Assembly: GCA_017354895.1 (NCBI GenBank)
Contig: CP071497.1
Span: 1,240,001 to 1,304,000 of the forward strand
Source of the DNA: Podospora comata
Taxonomy: Eukaryota > Ascomycota > Sordariomycetes > Sordariales > Podosporaceae
Length of the DNA stretch: 64,000 nt
Direction: 5' to 3'
Below, one piece after another: positions 48,976-60,834 of the stretch (the stretch's first letter is position 1; the number at the start of each line of letters is the position of its first letter). The notes below the pieces were generated by a model that saw nothing but the letters and a program-made list of their open reading frames with translations, was not told where the DNA came from and ran no database searches. A program made the translations under genes and the position numbers.

Positions 48976-49142
48976 TACACACTCTCCCTCACCACAAAAT
49001 AATTGAGATACTAAAGTAGGTTAATATACGTTGAAGGATAGGCTATAGGCCTATCAACCTACTTTTGATATATAGTTTATAGTATAATATGGGTTAACTT
49101 ACTTTAGAGTCTCAATTATTCTATGGGCAGGGTGACTCTCTA
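48976..49142. mobile_element. MITE-like inverted-repeat element with TA target duplication
   Basis: A 163-base non-coding element (48978-49140) is flanked on both sides by TA (48976-48977 and 49141-49142). Its ends form imperfect terminal inverted repeats of about 47 bases, matching at 36 of 47 positions by eye. The best-conserved part is AATAATTGAGA followed by CTAAAGTA(A/G)GTTAA. The interior is AT-rich with a small central palindrome around taggcctat and no coding potential. TA duplication, size and long inverted repeats fit a non-autonomous Tc1/mariner-type MITE. It lies between CCT7 and the 3' end of the rhodopsin-domain gene. Confidence 0.75.
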
Positions 49143-49273
49143 CGCAAGCAGGATCACGCAATCGACACAAAAGAGACAAGCCATGTCATTGTAAGAGTAA
49201 CCAACATTTCCCATCATTATCCAACCAAAACCCATTACCCAAGATACCCAATCCAATTTTCCCAATCCCATCA

Positions 49274-50719
49274 TTATGTCTTCCCTGAATCGGAGCCCAG
49301 GGCACTCTTCTCAACAACCTGAACCGACGACTCATCCGTCACTTGCTTTTGATCCGCCTTCTCAACATCTGGGCCTGTGGCCTTCCTCCTCCACCAAGCC
49401 CTCTGGTCAGTGATGTCTTGGCTGGAATTGCTCTGATTATCCGGATCGGTAGAGCGGAACTGGAGAGCGTTCGGCTGCGAGCTTAGCTCCCTGCCTCGTC
49501 GGAATGTCAACGTAGCAGTCAGTCTTTCCTCGAAAGCTGAGCTGAAGACGAACATGTTCGGAAAGAAGCGCCGGAAGAAGGCTCGGAGTGATGGGAGACA
49601 GGCGCAGACGATTCCAATGTCCATTTCGACGATGCTAGATGTTGTCAGCTCAGCCCATCCACAGATTCCACTTCTTGTCAGTACTCACCACCAAATCAAG
49701 TTTTTGACATAATGCCATGAAATATCCGTTTCGTTGGCTCCCGTCATCGCAGTCACCATGCGCATGGTGCTCACACCGCAGACACTGTAAACTGTTAGCC
49801 CCCTGAGTTTTCCCAACACAAACCTCGCCACAAACAACAAGTAATGACTGGAAGAGAACTTACAAACCACCCGCCATCAAAATGCCCACCACACCCACCT
49901 TCCTCCTAATCCCCACCCTCAAATCCCACAGCATCCAAATCGGCATCACCAAAATTATGAAATCCGTCGCCATGTTCAGTATATTAGCCGAATCAAACAC
50001 CGCCTGCTGGTTGATGCACGTGCCCCCCTCAATCGTCCAGTCCCAGTAATACTGCATCGGTTTGCAGATGTACAGAAACAGAAACGCGTTGGGGATGGTG
50101 TACCCAACCACAAAAAACATGACCACGTAAACCGCTATCCGGAACTTGTGGTTGGCGGTGGCGAAGCGGAGGTAGAAGGACAGGATGGACATCTTGACGA
50201 AGAGGGTGGTGAGGTTGTAGGTCATGGCGCCGCCGATCATGCCGAGCTTCATCATGGATTGGAACTTGGGGAAGGGGAGGTCCCAGATGTGGTTTCCCAT
50301 GCCGAGCGTGGTTTCTGTTTTTGGGGGGTCAGCTTTGTTTGATCAGGATGATGGTGGTTGTCTTTAGAGACAAAAGACGTACGGATGATGCAGACGGTCG
50401 AGTTGGCAATGGTGAAGAGCTATCAGTAGTGGTCAGTTGCCATGTCTGTCATGATCAAAAACAAGGGGTGTCCGTACAAAGGCGACGATTACCAAGTCTA
50501 TCCATCACCAAGGTCAGCAAACTAGGCAGGTATATGGTTTGTGTGAAGGGAGATCTCACAATCATCTGGATGCCATTTTCGAATGATATAGCTGGCTGTG
50601 TACAACCTCGGGACCAAAAAGCACAGCGCAAGAACTGGAAACACCACAGCAACAATAACGAGTCTGTAGCCGATCGACTCGGGGTTGTCGTAGTTCGGTA
50701 TTGGAGCTGCGGGATCCAT
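49274..50719 (-). CDS. Fungal rhodopsin-domain integral membrane protein (PTH11-like)
   Basis: This encodes 374 residues from complement(join(49274..49634, 49689..49784, 49864..50314, 50383..50419, 50478..50497, 50560..50719)). It has six exons, including one of only 20 bases, in frame throughout. The product has seven hydrophobic helices of the fungal rhodopsin-like domain family. Helix one follows MDPAAPIPNY, and the junction gives HPDDYLVIVAF, a family hallmark. Further blocks are TTLGMGNHIWDLP, LTTLFVKMSILSFYLR, YICKPMQYYWDW with the conserved Cys, ATDFIILVMPIWMLW, and FVCGVSTMRM. The tail of about 90 residues is hydrophilic and Ser-rich. Relatives include PTH11, a plasma-membrane receptor for surface cues in plant pathogens, though most members have no known ligand. 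The family, not the function, is certain. Confidence 0.88.
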
Positions 50720-52163
50720 CCTTACTATCTTGACCTAGCTTCACCGTACGCGTCTTCTCGTTGGTAATGTCGGCACCCAAGTCTTCAGTAACAGTCTGGG
50801 TTGTCCGTGTTCGTATAGTCGATAATAAACGAGTGTCAGATCTCCTCTCCCACCTCAAGCAAACCTGCAAGTCGTCATTCAAATGCAAACACAATATATC
50901 CTCAATAAAATCCCCAAAAGATTGACAAGAAGTTACAAAGTGAGAAGAACCTGAACTCTCCTCATGTCCCATCTCAGCGGGAACCACCCACCCTAAGTAC
51001 TACACTAAACGAGCCCATCCGTCCAAATCCCCCAGCCGCACCCCCCTACCCATGTCCATCATCCCCAAGATCTCCAGACCGGTCCCTCCCTCTCGATCTC
51101 TTGACGTAACATAACGCCATCTCATTCCATTCATCCCCTTCTTTGCCTGCCGCAGAAACAACCCCAATCCTTCACAACCAAACAATTTGCAATTAATGCG
51201 CAGCACCATCGGCACTAACCCCCGGCAGGGGATAGCTTCCTTCCCCGGCACCCCGGCACCCCCGGTCCGGACCCGGTAGGATCATCTACCCCCGGATTGG
51301 ATCCACCAAGCGAGCAAGCCAAACGGGCTTGTTAGTTCGCTAAGGGATTTTCTGGGAGAGAGAGAGGAGGGTCTGTGAGTCGGGGAAGAACCAAAGAGCA
51401 AGCCACCTCCTCAGCCTTGGGTTATGAGGATTTCGCGGACACGATGCTTGGCTCATGGTGGGCTGATTATTACGATGTGGGAAACGAATGAGGCGAGTTG
51501 AGTATCAACACAGACCTTCCTCTCGAAGATTCAATTAATGGATGAGTCTGGATGCACATTGCCACTGGCGACGACAACTAGAAGATGCATGCTTGATGTA
51601 TTCTTTGGCCCATGGCAAAGAGATCTTGAGGCTGCAGATGTTCAAAATCATTTGACCAGAAAGAGCTGAGGATGTGACAGGGAATGGACCGCTGCTGAGT
51701 TGAGACAACCTGCCCGACCACTCCGACCAACTCAATTTGAAGCGTCGTGCAGTAGCGGTGCTCGCCAGCAAGCGACCTCTCTGAAAATGGCTAAGCTGGA
51801 CCCCGAGGCCACAAACCCTAGGCGAAATCCAACAAGGTGGATGTCCAATAATATCCGGAAGAAGCCGCATCGCACCAGACAGACCGTATCCAAATGATCA
51901 AGTGGCGACCAAGTCTCATCCAGGGGCGGCAAGGCGACAAATAGTTGGTTCACACTCCACAAGTGCTCTGAATTGGTGACTATGGCTCTAAATGTGTTCC
52001 CATTGATGAGCTGAAAGGAAAACCCTGAAAGCCCTCATTCCTTTTCCGTGATCGCCAGTTTGCTGTGCAAAAGTGAAATCATGATATCATTGCTCCCGGA
52101 ACATCAAAACCCAGAGACCGTATGTCACCAGCCCAAAACGCCGACCTAGAAGACACTGGCCAT
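50720..52163. other. Intergenic, no gene seen
   Basis: This lies between the promoter of the rhodopsin-domain gene and the 3' end of the eS26 gene, both on the minus strand. Frames of up to about 140 codons overlap on both strands and lack domain features. Confidence 0.5.
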
Positions 52164-52852
52164 TTAGGCAGTCTTAGCACCCTGGGTAGGGGTGACCTTC
52201 TTGCCGTCCTTGTTGTAGCGGACACGCGGGGGAGGAGCACGGTTGCGGCGGCCCTCGCGGGAGCGGACACTAGAAGCACAAGTGTCAGCGGGAGACTGTT
52301 CTGTAGTCGGGGGTTATACTCTTCTGCGCGGGAAACGCGTTCGACCAAGGAATCTTCTCAGCCGCCCTCGTCGTCGTGAAGACAGACGTGGTTGTCCCCG
52401 CCAGTTGGACAAACGTACCGGACAATCTTGCCGTGAATGGCGCAAGAGACGCAGTACTGCAGCTTGAGGTACATCTTGGGAACCGTGTACTCGGCGAACA
52501 CCGAGGCGTCGGAGATATCACCTGTGAAGCCGCAAAGTCAGTCTGGGTTTGTTCTCGATCGGGTGTTGTTGTCGTGGTGTGGTGTCGCCAGCGCGTGTAT
52601 ACGTACGGATAGCCGCAGACTCAACCATGTTGCGGATGGTGAACCGCTTGATGGCCTTGTCCTTGGGAGTGCATCTCGAGCAGTTGGAGCACCGGATGGG
52701 CTTGACGTGGCCGCGGCCTGTGAGGAATACAGTTAGCGATGATGTCCAGGTCGAGGTCGAGGTCGAGGTCGATGTCGATGTCGACGAAGGCGATGAATGA
52801 AATGTCACATACCCTTCTTGTTGCGGCCGTTGTTCTTTCTCTTCTTGACCAT
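52164..52852 (-). CDS. RPS26: Ribosomal protein eS26
   Basis: This encodes 119 residues from complement(join(52164..52269, 52419..52521, 52607..52717, 52813..52852)), in frame. It is a cytosolic 40S subunit protein near the mRNA exit channel. The sequence starts [20 protein letters not shown] and has the zinc-binding pairs CSNC and CVSC, then [19 protein letters not shown] and a short C-terminal tail. All four exons are short and splice sites are canonical. Intron 1 contains a hexamer-like run of gtcgag and gtcgat. The gene is divergent from the ubiquitin-eS31 gene with about 600 bases between the two start codons. Confidence 0.97.
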
Positions 52853-53991
<1,139 letters not shown>

Positions 53992-54330
53992 TTGCCCAAC
54001 ATCAACAAAAAGAAGGCGAAACATGGGACTGGGACGGAAAAGCATTGAGCTAGGAACGGGGCTGTGACTGATTTTCTTCATCGGCGTTTATGTACCTTTA
54101 GATAGGGGGGCATATTCTGGCTCTGACATGGCGAGGAAATGCGATTTGGGATGCGACATGATCACGATATCTCGGCTCTTTGATAGAGAGTTCCCCGTCA
54201 TCGTCTGCGTTGTGGTTCTGGAAAGGGTCGCAAGGTAGCAAATCCTAAGCCCATCCCCATGATTCTTTTCGTTCATTATATTTGGGTGTCTCTGTGCTTG
54301 TCTGTTTTATTTGTCTTGCCCTGTGTTACC
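53992..54330. other. Convergent 3' flanks, no gene seen
   Basis: This is the trailer region of the ubiquitin-eS31 gene and the chitinase gene. Confidence 0.5.
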
Positions 54331-55747
54331 TTACAGCCCATTCCTCAAGTTATCGTACTTGGTATCCGGATAGGTGACGCAGTTCTCCTTGTACTGCAAC
54401 GTTCCTGGCCCACCAAAGGTGTCAACCACGTTGGCGATCAGACTTTCGGGCCCTTCCTTATCAGCTGAACTCTCCCACCACATGCCACCACCCAAGCCCC
54501 TGTCTACGACATACTGCGCCTTTCTTCTAGCCAAGGGAACAGTATCATAGCTCACCATGGTCCTCGTCCCGGGGTGGTAGCAGTAGCTTGCGCCCGCCTC
54601 ATGATCATACCTCTCCTCCGACCCCTCCAATGGCAACTTCTTGTAATCATGCACACCATTCTCCCACGTGCCCTCGCCCACACCACTGTAGGGACCACCG
54701 GGGCCGTCAGTCTGCTGAAAGGCCCTCCCGTACAGTGGCATTCCCAGCACGATCTTGCCCGGATGGACACCCTGACTGACATAATGGCTCACTGCGGCGT
54801 CGGTGCTAAAAGGGGTAGACTGCGGGTTGTGAGGGGAGGGGAAGAGGTTGGCCTGGTGGCCGGCGGTGGAGTCCCACGATCCGGCGTAGTCGTAGGCCAT
54901 CAGGTTCCAAAAGTCGAGGTACCTGTCCATCCCGGGGAGGTCCATATTCTGGAGGTTTTGGAAGCCGGCGGGAGAAGCGACGGTGAGTTCGAAGTGGGGT
55001 CGGGAGGGGAGGGTGGAAGAGTAGGCGTCGAGGTGGGAGCGGAGGGTGGAGAGGAGGGAGACGAGGTGGGAGGCTTCGGTTTGGGAGGAGGGGTATTCCC
55101 AGTCTATGTCTAGGCCGTCGAAGCCCATGTTTTTGAGCTGGGGAAGGGTGTTAGAGGGGGTTTGGGTAAAGGGCGGAGAGTGATTAAGGGGGGCTTACAA
55201 GGTCAACGGCGGTGCGCGCGAAATTCTCACGCCCCTCCGGGGTGGAGGCGGGCTGTTTAAAATTGGAGGAGTAGGTCCATCCTCCGATTGACAAGAGGAC
55301 TTTGAGGTTGCGGTTCCGGGACTTGAGGATGTTGAGCTGCTTGAGGCAGCCGTAGAGGTTGGTGCCCGAGTCGTTCCAGGAGTCGCCTTCCCAGTGGATG
55401 TCGGTGTCGGCCCAGGTGTCGGTGAGGTACACCTCTCCCGACTCGGGGCGGACGTTGGCGAAGGCGTAGAGGATGTGGGTGAGGTTCTGGACGGGGAGGT
55501 CTTGCGGGCGGTGCTTGCGGCCGTAGATGGCCCAGTTGACGAAGTAGGCTACGCTGCGGTAGCCGGGGGTGACTGGTCCGCCGCCCATCTTGGGAGAGTC
55601 TTGTTGGATGGGGGACGTTGTTGGGTTGGTGAAGATGGTCTTGGAGAGGAGAACGGCGGCGCTCAGGAGGAGGACAGTTAAGGAGGTGGCTATCAAGATG
55701 GGGGACCGGCGGGAACGGGAGGTTTGAGGTGTTCCAGAAGACGGCAT
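54331..55747 (-). CDS. GH18 chitinase with N-terminal membrane anchor
   Basis: This encodes 451 residues from complement(join(54331..55137, 55199..55747)). It is a glycoside hydrolase family 18 enzyme cleaving chitin. The catalytic motif [10 protein letters not shown] stands at about residues 189-198 with its proton-donor Glu, and SIGGW lies upstream. MAYDYAG follows, and GMPLYGRAF and [10 protein letters not shown] near the end complete the barrel. The N-terminus is not a classical cleavable signal: basic residues followed by [20 protein letters not shown] at about 14-34 suggest a signal anchor, although cleavage is possible. No chitin-binding or LysM domain is present, as in fungal subgroup A chitinases. 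The start chosen is the ATG at 55747; the frame is open further upstream but without ATG. Roles would be wall remodelling or autolysis. Confidence 0.93.
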
Positions 55748-56733
55748 ATGGGGGAGGTTATATAACAGTAAGCCGCTTTGGGGGGTCGGCGGTTTGTTGT
55801 CTCTGCTGCGGAGCGGATAGGAATGCCGGGGCCGAGAGGGAGCTGATGGCGGAGACCAACTTGGCAACCAACCCAAGGAGAGGGGCCCGGCTGTGTTTCT
55901 TTTATTACAGCGGCGGCGGCACGGGGGTTACAAGGAAAGCTACGCACTTGAGACGCCACTTGACGCGTACTTCTTATGGGTTCAAGGGCACGAATGGTTA
56001 ACAGAGATGCCACGCAATTCCAGGTGGGATTTTTGATAAGTTTCCAGGGCTCTTCAGCCAAGCAAGTTGGGCGGGGAGAGACGCTGATGTCATGTCACGA
56101 CGCTTGAGCTGAGGTGCCAGAGCCAATGGTCTCGGGGCCCTGTCAGGCGGGGCTGTCTAGCTTGATTGGTGGGGTCTGTGGCTGAAGAGCAGGGCAGCTT
56201 AGGTGCCCTGGCTCTTGGCAGCGGCCTCCATCAATCATCAATCATCAATCACAGAACAACTTCATCAAATATGTGAAAAACAAAATGGCCAAATCATGGT
56301 ATTACAGTAGTACGCCTAAACGCCATTCTCCCGCCATTTTACCTACCTAACCTATACTCTTACCACGTCGGGAGATGTGACAAGGGCTGTGATACAGAGC
56401 TTGGAACAATAGTTCAATATTCAGTAATAATCTTTAATGGTTTTGAAGTCCATGATGAAGAAGAAGCTTGGAGTAGTATAGTGATCCTGAACGCGTATTT
56501 ATCTCCCGTCAAGCGGTCCGTGCCTCCCTTGCCTCAGGCCGCTGCCAAGTCCTTCAATATATCACAGGGCCCGTAGCATTCCCGCCATGCCTTTCATTGA
56601 CTGCTTCACTTTCAACAAATGGCTCACAACGTGCATGTTGCCGGCGATTGGGCTGTGATGTGGCCAGTTGGTTGTTGGCCGTGTGACACTATCTCCCCCC
56701 CTTCTCATGCTCGCCCACGAGCTCTGAATGCCT
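55748..56733. other. Intergenic, chitinase promoter
   Basis: No gene is seen. The plus strand at about 56232-56252 holds a short tandem repeat of atcaatc. Confidence 0.5.
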
Positions 56734-58449
56734 TCAAGCCTCCACTCGGGAGTCCTTGGGTTTGCCGGGTTGCTGTGCGTGAAAGGTGCGGACAGCAGCC
56801 TTGGCTCCGTCGCTGTAGAAGTGCTCAAAGGGTTCCCAGGTCCAATGTCTCCTCTGAGGCCATCCTTCCCACTTGACCAGATACTTGACTTCATCACCCA
56901 TCAAGGTCGAGTCCATCACCTTTTCCACTTGATAGTCTTCTGCCTCGACTGGCGCCGCTTCTCGCAGGACCTGGTCTACATCAAGCAGTGCCTGACCGCC
57001 AGCCCGATAGGGCTCGGCGTGCACTTTCGGCCTGTTCCCCAAATTGCCAAGTGAGTATCCGAGGACATCCTCCATCTCCTCGTCGGTGTCAGTTGGCGAG
57101 CTAAGAGTTGAGTCAGAGGAGTAGCCAGCATCGCCAACTATTTCAATAAGCTCCTGCTGTTCAAGCGCCTCTTGAACACCAGAAACATAGCTCCTTGAAG
57201 CCTGTCTGTTGATCCGCTGGCGTTTTCTGATACCGGAGGACACCTTTGATAAGCTGGCCAGTGAATATGTGGCAAGTTTGCCTCTAGTCCGTCTGTGTCT
57301 TGGACCTGACCTCGAGGTGGCCCCTGGCCTCAAGGGTGATGGCCTGAAGGGATCTGGCGTTACGGGTCTCTCTGGTGTCGAAGGAGGAGAGGAGAGGGGC
57401 GAATCTGAGTCACTGTCCAGTGGAAGTTCGCGGTTCTGGTCCAGCGGAAGGACGGGGCGAGCACGTGTACGTGGCTTGTTGGTCGCCGTATTCGCATGGC
57501 CCTCGGCTTTGTGCGCAATAGGATAGAGGTTGCAACGACACTGCAATTTGGATTTGTCGAAATAGCTTCGTCCGTAGTTGACGTATATCTCATGCCCCTC
57601 CTCGATTGGCCTGAGGGCTTTGAAAACCAAGACTCTGATGCCGCCGATGGTCTCGGGGCTGCACGCGACGTTGGGGCGGCAGTGGTGGTTGATAAACCGG
57701 GTCCAGTTGCCGTACATTCCCGCATCAATGTTGTATGGGTACTCGCCGATATGGTCGTCCATTTCGTAAACGTAGGCGCTGTTGGGCACGTGTTCGCTGT
57801 CGTGTTTACATATCATACCGTAATAGATGCCAATGATTTCATCTTGCTCCACATCACGGCCGGGCTTCATGAAGGCGCCATAGCCCCGGTCCGGCGTCAT
57901 GCGGATGGCGATATGATCTTTAGCCCACTCGGCCAACTGGTCTCGGAAGGGGGCGTAACAAGTGTATTGGTTGCACTCTTCGCTATCAGGTCTGTACCAG
58001 CTGTGGCACACCAAACACGTAAACGCATAATAGTGTTCCCCAAAGGGCGACATCAAACGACTGATACCATCGGACAAATAGTCGGCGTTGGCTCTGCGAA
58101 TCCGAGTGGCGAGGGTGGGCACGCGCAAATCAAAGTCGGTGTACTTGACGAGGTAATCTCTGATCTCGTACACCTCGCGATCTTCGAGGGGGCTTCTGGA
58201 TTGATAATCTTGACTAGTGATTTGGAAGAGCTTGGGAAACTTAGTGGGATCTGAGTGGAAACCAAGGGGCATAAGGCTGAGCATGAATTGATAATCCTCC
58301 TCTGACATATTGTTATGGACGAAACCAGCACGCAACATAGCCGCCTCTCGTATAGCACGTGTTTGCCGCGGAGACGTGTCTGCCGGCCCTGACGTGCTTG
58401 TAGGCGGCTGATACACTTCATCGTCGTCGCTGTTGTTATTGCGAGGCAT
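56734..58449 (-). CDS. SET-domain protein with C-terminal retroelement-like chromodomain
   Basis: This is a single exon of 571 residues with an ATG at 58449. A Cys-containing stretch (TCLVCHSWYRPDSEECNQY) precedes a SET domain at about 180-310. The AdoMet-binding and catalytic motifs read GYGAFM, RFINHHCRPN (usually NHSCxPN) and EIYVNYGRSYF. A CRC follows, as in post-SET. The middle is Pro/Ser/Arg-rich. The C-terminal 67 residues are a chromodomain: YQVEKVMDS, KYLVKWEGW and HWTWEPFEHF, with aromatic cage residues Tyr, Trp and Trp. It ends AVRTFHAQQPGKP, a tail usual in chromodomains of Ty3/gypsy integrases. SUV39/Clr4 enzymes carry the chromodomain in front of SET; here the order is reversed and no pre-SET zinc cluster is visible. 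It may be a histone or other lysine methyltransferase recruited by a captured reader domain; activity is unproven. Confidence 0.88.
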   Translation of the reverse strand: MPRNNNSDDDEVYQPPTSTSGPADTSPRQTRAIREAAMLRAGFVHNNMSEEDYQFMLSLMPLGFHSDPTKFPKLFQITSQDYQSRSPLEDREVYEIRDYLVKYTDFDLRVPTLATRIRRANADYLSDGISRLMSPFGEHYYAFTCLVCHSWYRPDSEECNQYTCYAPFRDQLAEWAKDHIAIRMTPDRGYGAFMKPGRDVEQDEIIGIYYGMICKHDSEHVPNSAYVYEMDDHIGEYPYNIDAGMYGNWTRFINHHCRPNVACSPETIGGIRVLVFKALRPIEEGHEIYVNYGRSYFDKSKLQCRCNLYPIAHKAEGHANTATNKPRTRARPVLPLDQNRELPLDSDSDSPLSSPPSTPERPVTPDPFRPSPLRPGATSRSGPRHRRTRGKLATYSLASLSKVSSGIRKRQRINRQASRSYVSGVQEALEQQELIEIVGDAGYSSDSTLSSPTDTDEEMEDVLGYSLGNLGNRPKVHAEPYRAGGQALLDVDQVLREAAPVEAEDYQVEKVMDSTLMGDEVKYLVKWEGWPQRRHWTWEPFEHFYSDGAKAAVRTFHAQQPGKPKDSRVEA

Positions 58450-59147
58450 CGTGAATGATTAGGGATCTATAGTGTGTCGATACTAATAATTGTACAGATA
58501 CCTGATCTTGTACAAGTCTGAAGCTGCTATATGTCCGATTTCGAAAGGTTCAATGAACAGGACTGGAATTCTCCAGATGGGACTTGGTTTGACTATGCTG
58601 ATATTGAAGGCGAAACTGCTGGGTCATGGACATGGAGTCTTCATCTTGAATGACCGACGGAAACGGAAGGGTTATGTAGCCGTCTCTGTCTCTTTGTTTG
58701 AGGTCTTCATCGAGTTCACAATGCATTCATTTCTACAGGAAAACATAAAGGGGTTCCCGCGGGATGCACATGGATAAAGAGAACCGAGATACATCTAGAG
58801 ACAAAGGCTTCCACTTTTGGTCTGGTTCATAGGACCATGAAGTCTTCAAAGACGTTTAGCGGAGTTCTGTTTCTACTCTGCTCTGTAGGTGTAAGGTACA
58901 TTGAGCACGCAGTCGAGTCAAGCAATTGGTATTTGGCATTTCACCACTGCTGAGTTACCGTGAGATCACCCCTGAACATCCCCTGACTTATCGACTACGT
59001 ACATAGGTACGTATCTATATCTGGGAACACTCTGCGCTAGTAACCCCATGATATCCTTAACTCACAGGTCTTGGAAAAGTAGTACAATCTTTTCTCTCCT
59101 CGTACAAGTACTCACACCTTTCTCCTCTGTCCTCTCCCAATCCAACC
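58450..59147. other. Intergenic, no gene seen
   Basis: This is the promoter side of the SET-chromo gene. A 95-codon plus-strand frame (58490-58777) has no domain or leader and is not called. Confidence 0.5.
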
Positions 59148-59642
59148 CTACCAAAAGGCCCAGCACCCTCCACAACCCCTTTTCCTCCCTCTCCCCTTTT
59201 TGACGGCCCCTACTTCCTCCTCCAACGCCAAACTCTCCTTCTCACCCCCCACATCCTGATGTGAACGAGCAGGGCTGAAAATCGTAACAGCCTTCTTCCC
59301 TCTCAAGCCAGGCTCATCAGAAGTGTGCTTGTCAAAATGTGCCGTAGGAGGTTGCTGAATCTCAATCTGTATGCTCTCCCTCTTTAGAATCCTGACCTGT
59401 GTTGCCTCCTCCTGCCTTGCCGTTGAAATTTCAGTGCTGGTAGTACTATTTCTTGACTCAGACGTGACAGTCGGTGGTGGCGGTGGTTCGAGCGTGATGG
59501 ACGACGAGGCGGTTCGGTTTTCTGTGACTGGTGGAGGAGGCGGTAAAACAGCAGCCCGAGGGGGAGGGGTATATCCCATCATGAGCGACATCAGGCTTGG
59601 TGGAGAGGCCAGGTCGTTGGTTTCTGCATAGGAGGAGGCCAT
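59148..59642 (-). CDS. Hypothetical proline-rich protein with Cys-containing C-terminus
   Basis: This is a 164-residue frame from an ATG at 59642. The protein is Pro-, Thr- and Ser-rich, with polyproline runs near residues 35-55, then a charged helical part (ILKRESIQIEIQQ) and a strongly basic end, KKGRGRKRGCGGCWAFW. The terminal CGGCWAFW after a polybasic stretch could be a palmitoylated membrane-attachment signal (inference). It is not a CaaX box. No family is recognised. Codon use is coherent and the reverse-strand frame is shorter, which favours coding. Confidence 0.5.
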   Translation of the reverse strand: MASSYAETNDLASPPSLMSLMMGYTPPPRAAVLPPPPPVTENRTASSSITLEPPPPPTVTSESRNSTTSTEISTARQEEATQVRILKRESIQIEIQQPPTAHFDKHTSDEPGLRGKKAVTIFSPARSHQDVGGEKESLALEEEVGAVKKGRGRKRGCGGCWAFW

Positions 59643-60834
59643 TGTTGGACTTGGAGATGGAATTTATTCGGATAGCATGGGAAAATGTTCACATGGTACG
59701 GTTGGAAAAATAAAAGGTTGAAGATTATCTGATCACCAAACATCCAAGCGCGCGGGAAATTTCTCAAAAGATGGAAATCTCCGCCCTCGTGAGGGAGTCC
59801 GATCCGAGACATGATTCACAACACACCACATCCCAACCCCTCGGGCTGAACAAAGAAGTACAGGTGCCCAACCGAACCGACCCGAAGGGGTGTTGCTGCA
59901 GGGCCGAGGTTTAAACGCGTGTTTTGACAGGAGACAGGTCATGGGGGGTTTATGCAGCAGGATAAATTACCCCTTTTTTGGGGGCGAGTGGTATTCCCCC
60001 ACTGCAATACCGACCGGCTGTTTACAACATTGGCGCCTGAAGAAAATCAACATGGAGATCAACGGCATGCTCCGGTGAAGAGAAATTCTGAAGAGGGTTG
60101 TGTTTCTCCTTGACATTTGTCTTTGAGATCTGTCCTTGTTCGAGTCTCGGGGCGCATTGTCTTAAATATCCGCAAAAAGCTTCAAACCCATGCAAAGTTT
60201 TCGAGGAACATAACAAAGAAAAAGGACTCTTTCATGTTGTGAATGAACTGCAGCCTGCGTTTACAATGGGGCTCGAGTCGACTAGACCGGAATAAGAGGC
60301 TCTGGCTTTAGGAATTCCCGAGGACCTGGTAACGAATGAGATAACGTCATAAGTCTTCAATTGATTGATATGTAGCGCGGAAGTATGTCAGAAAAGTGGC
60401 AGCTTGAATTATTACTTCAGCCCTGTCACGGTAAGAGTCTCCAGCTAGGTATGTCTTATGCGCTTGATGTTTCAACGTGGAGGTCCTCTTTCGCTCGGCT
60501 CCGAGTTCCCCGAATACAGTTAGAACTTCAATTGCACGATGGAAGCTTCCATTAGTGCGGTCGAGGACGTTCCGTAATTATGGCTAGGCAATCCACAGTT
60601 GTGTTACTTGGTTGGTGGAAAAGTTTGGAAACAAATAAACCCGGTAAAGGGGAAAGACGGGTTGGGTTGTGGTGTTGGAGAACAATACTACCCTCGTGGA
60701 TATCTTAGCTTTAGTGAAACATACCAACCGTACTCATATAGATCACTATAAAATCAAATCATTCTCACCATGCAGGCTTTAACCATAATGTTCGACACTT
60801 GAGGCTCAAGTGCCTCCCTCACCCCTCCAGCACC
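59643..60834. other. Divergent intergenic region, promoter of the GH30 gene
   Basis: No domain-bearing frame is seen. The right part contains the TATA element listed separately. Confidence 0.5.
60747..60753 (+). promoter_or_regulatory. TATA box of the GH30 gene
   Basis: A TATAAAA heptamer, part of the string cactataaaatcaaatc, lies 88 bases upstream of the ATG at 60835. Confidence 0.6.

Noticed and set aside
52741-52790. gtcgag/gtcgat hexamer run as a separate repeat element or coding exon
   Set aside because: It lies within intron 1 of RPS26, bounded by canonical splice sites; it is a simple intronic repeat.
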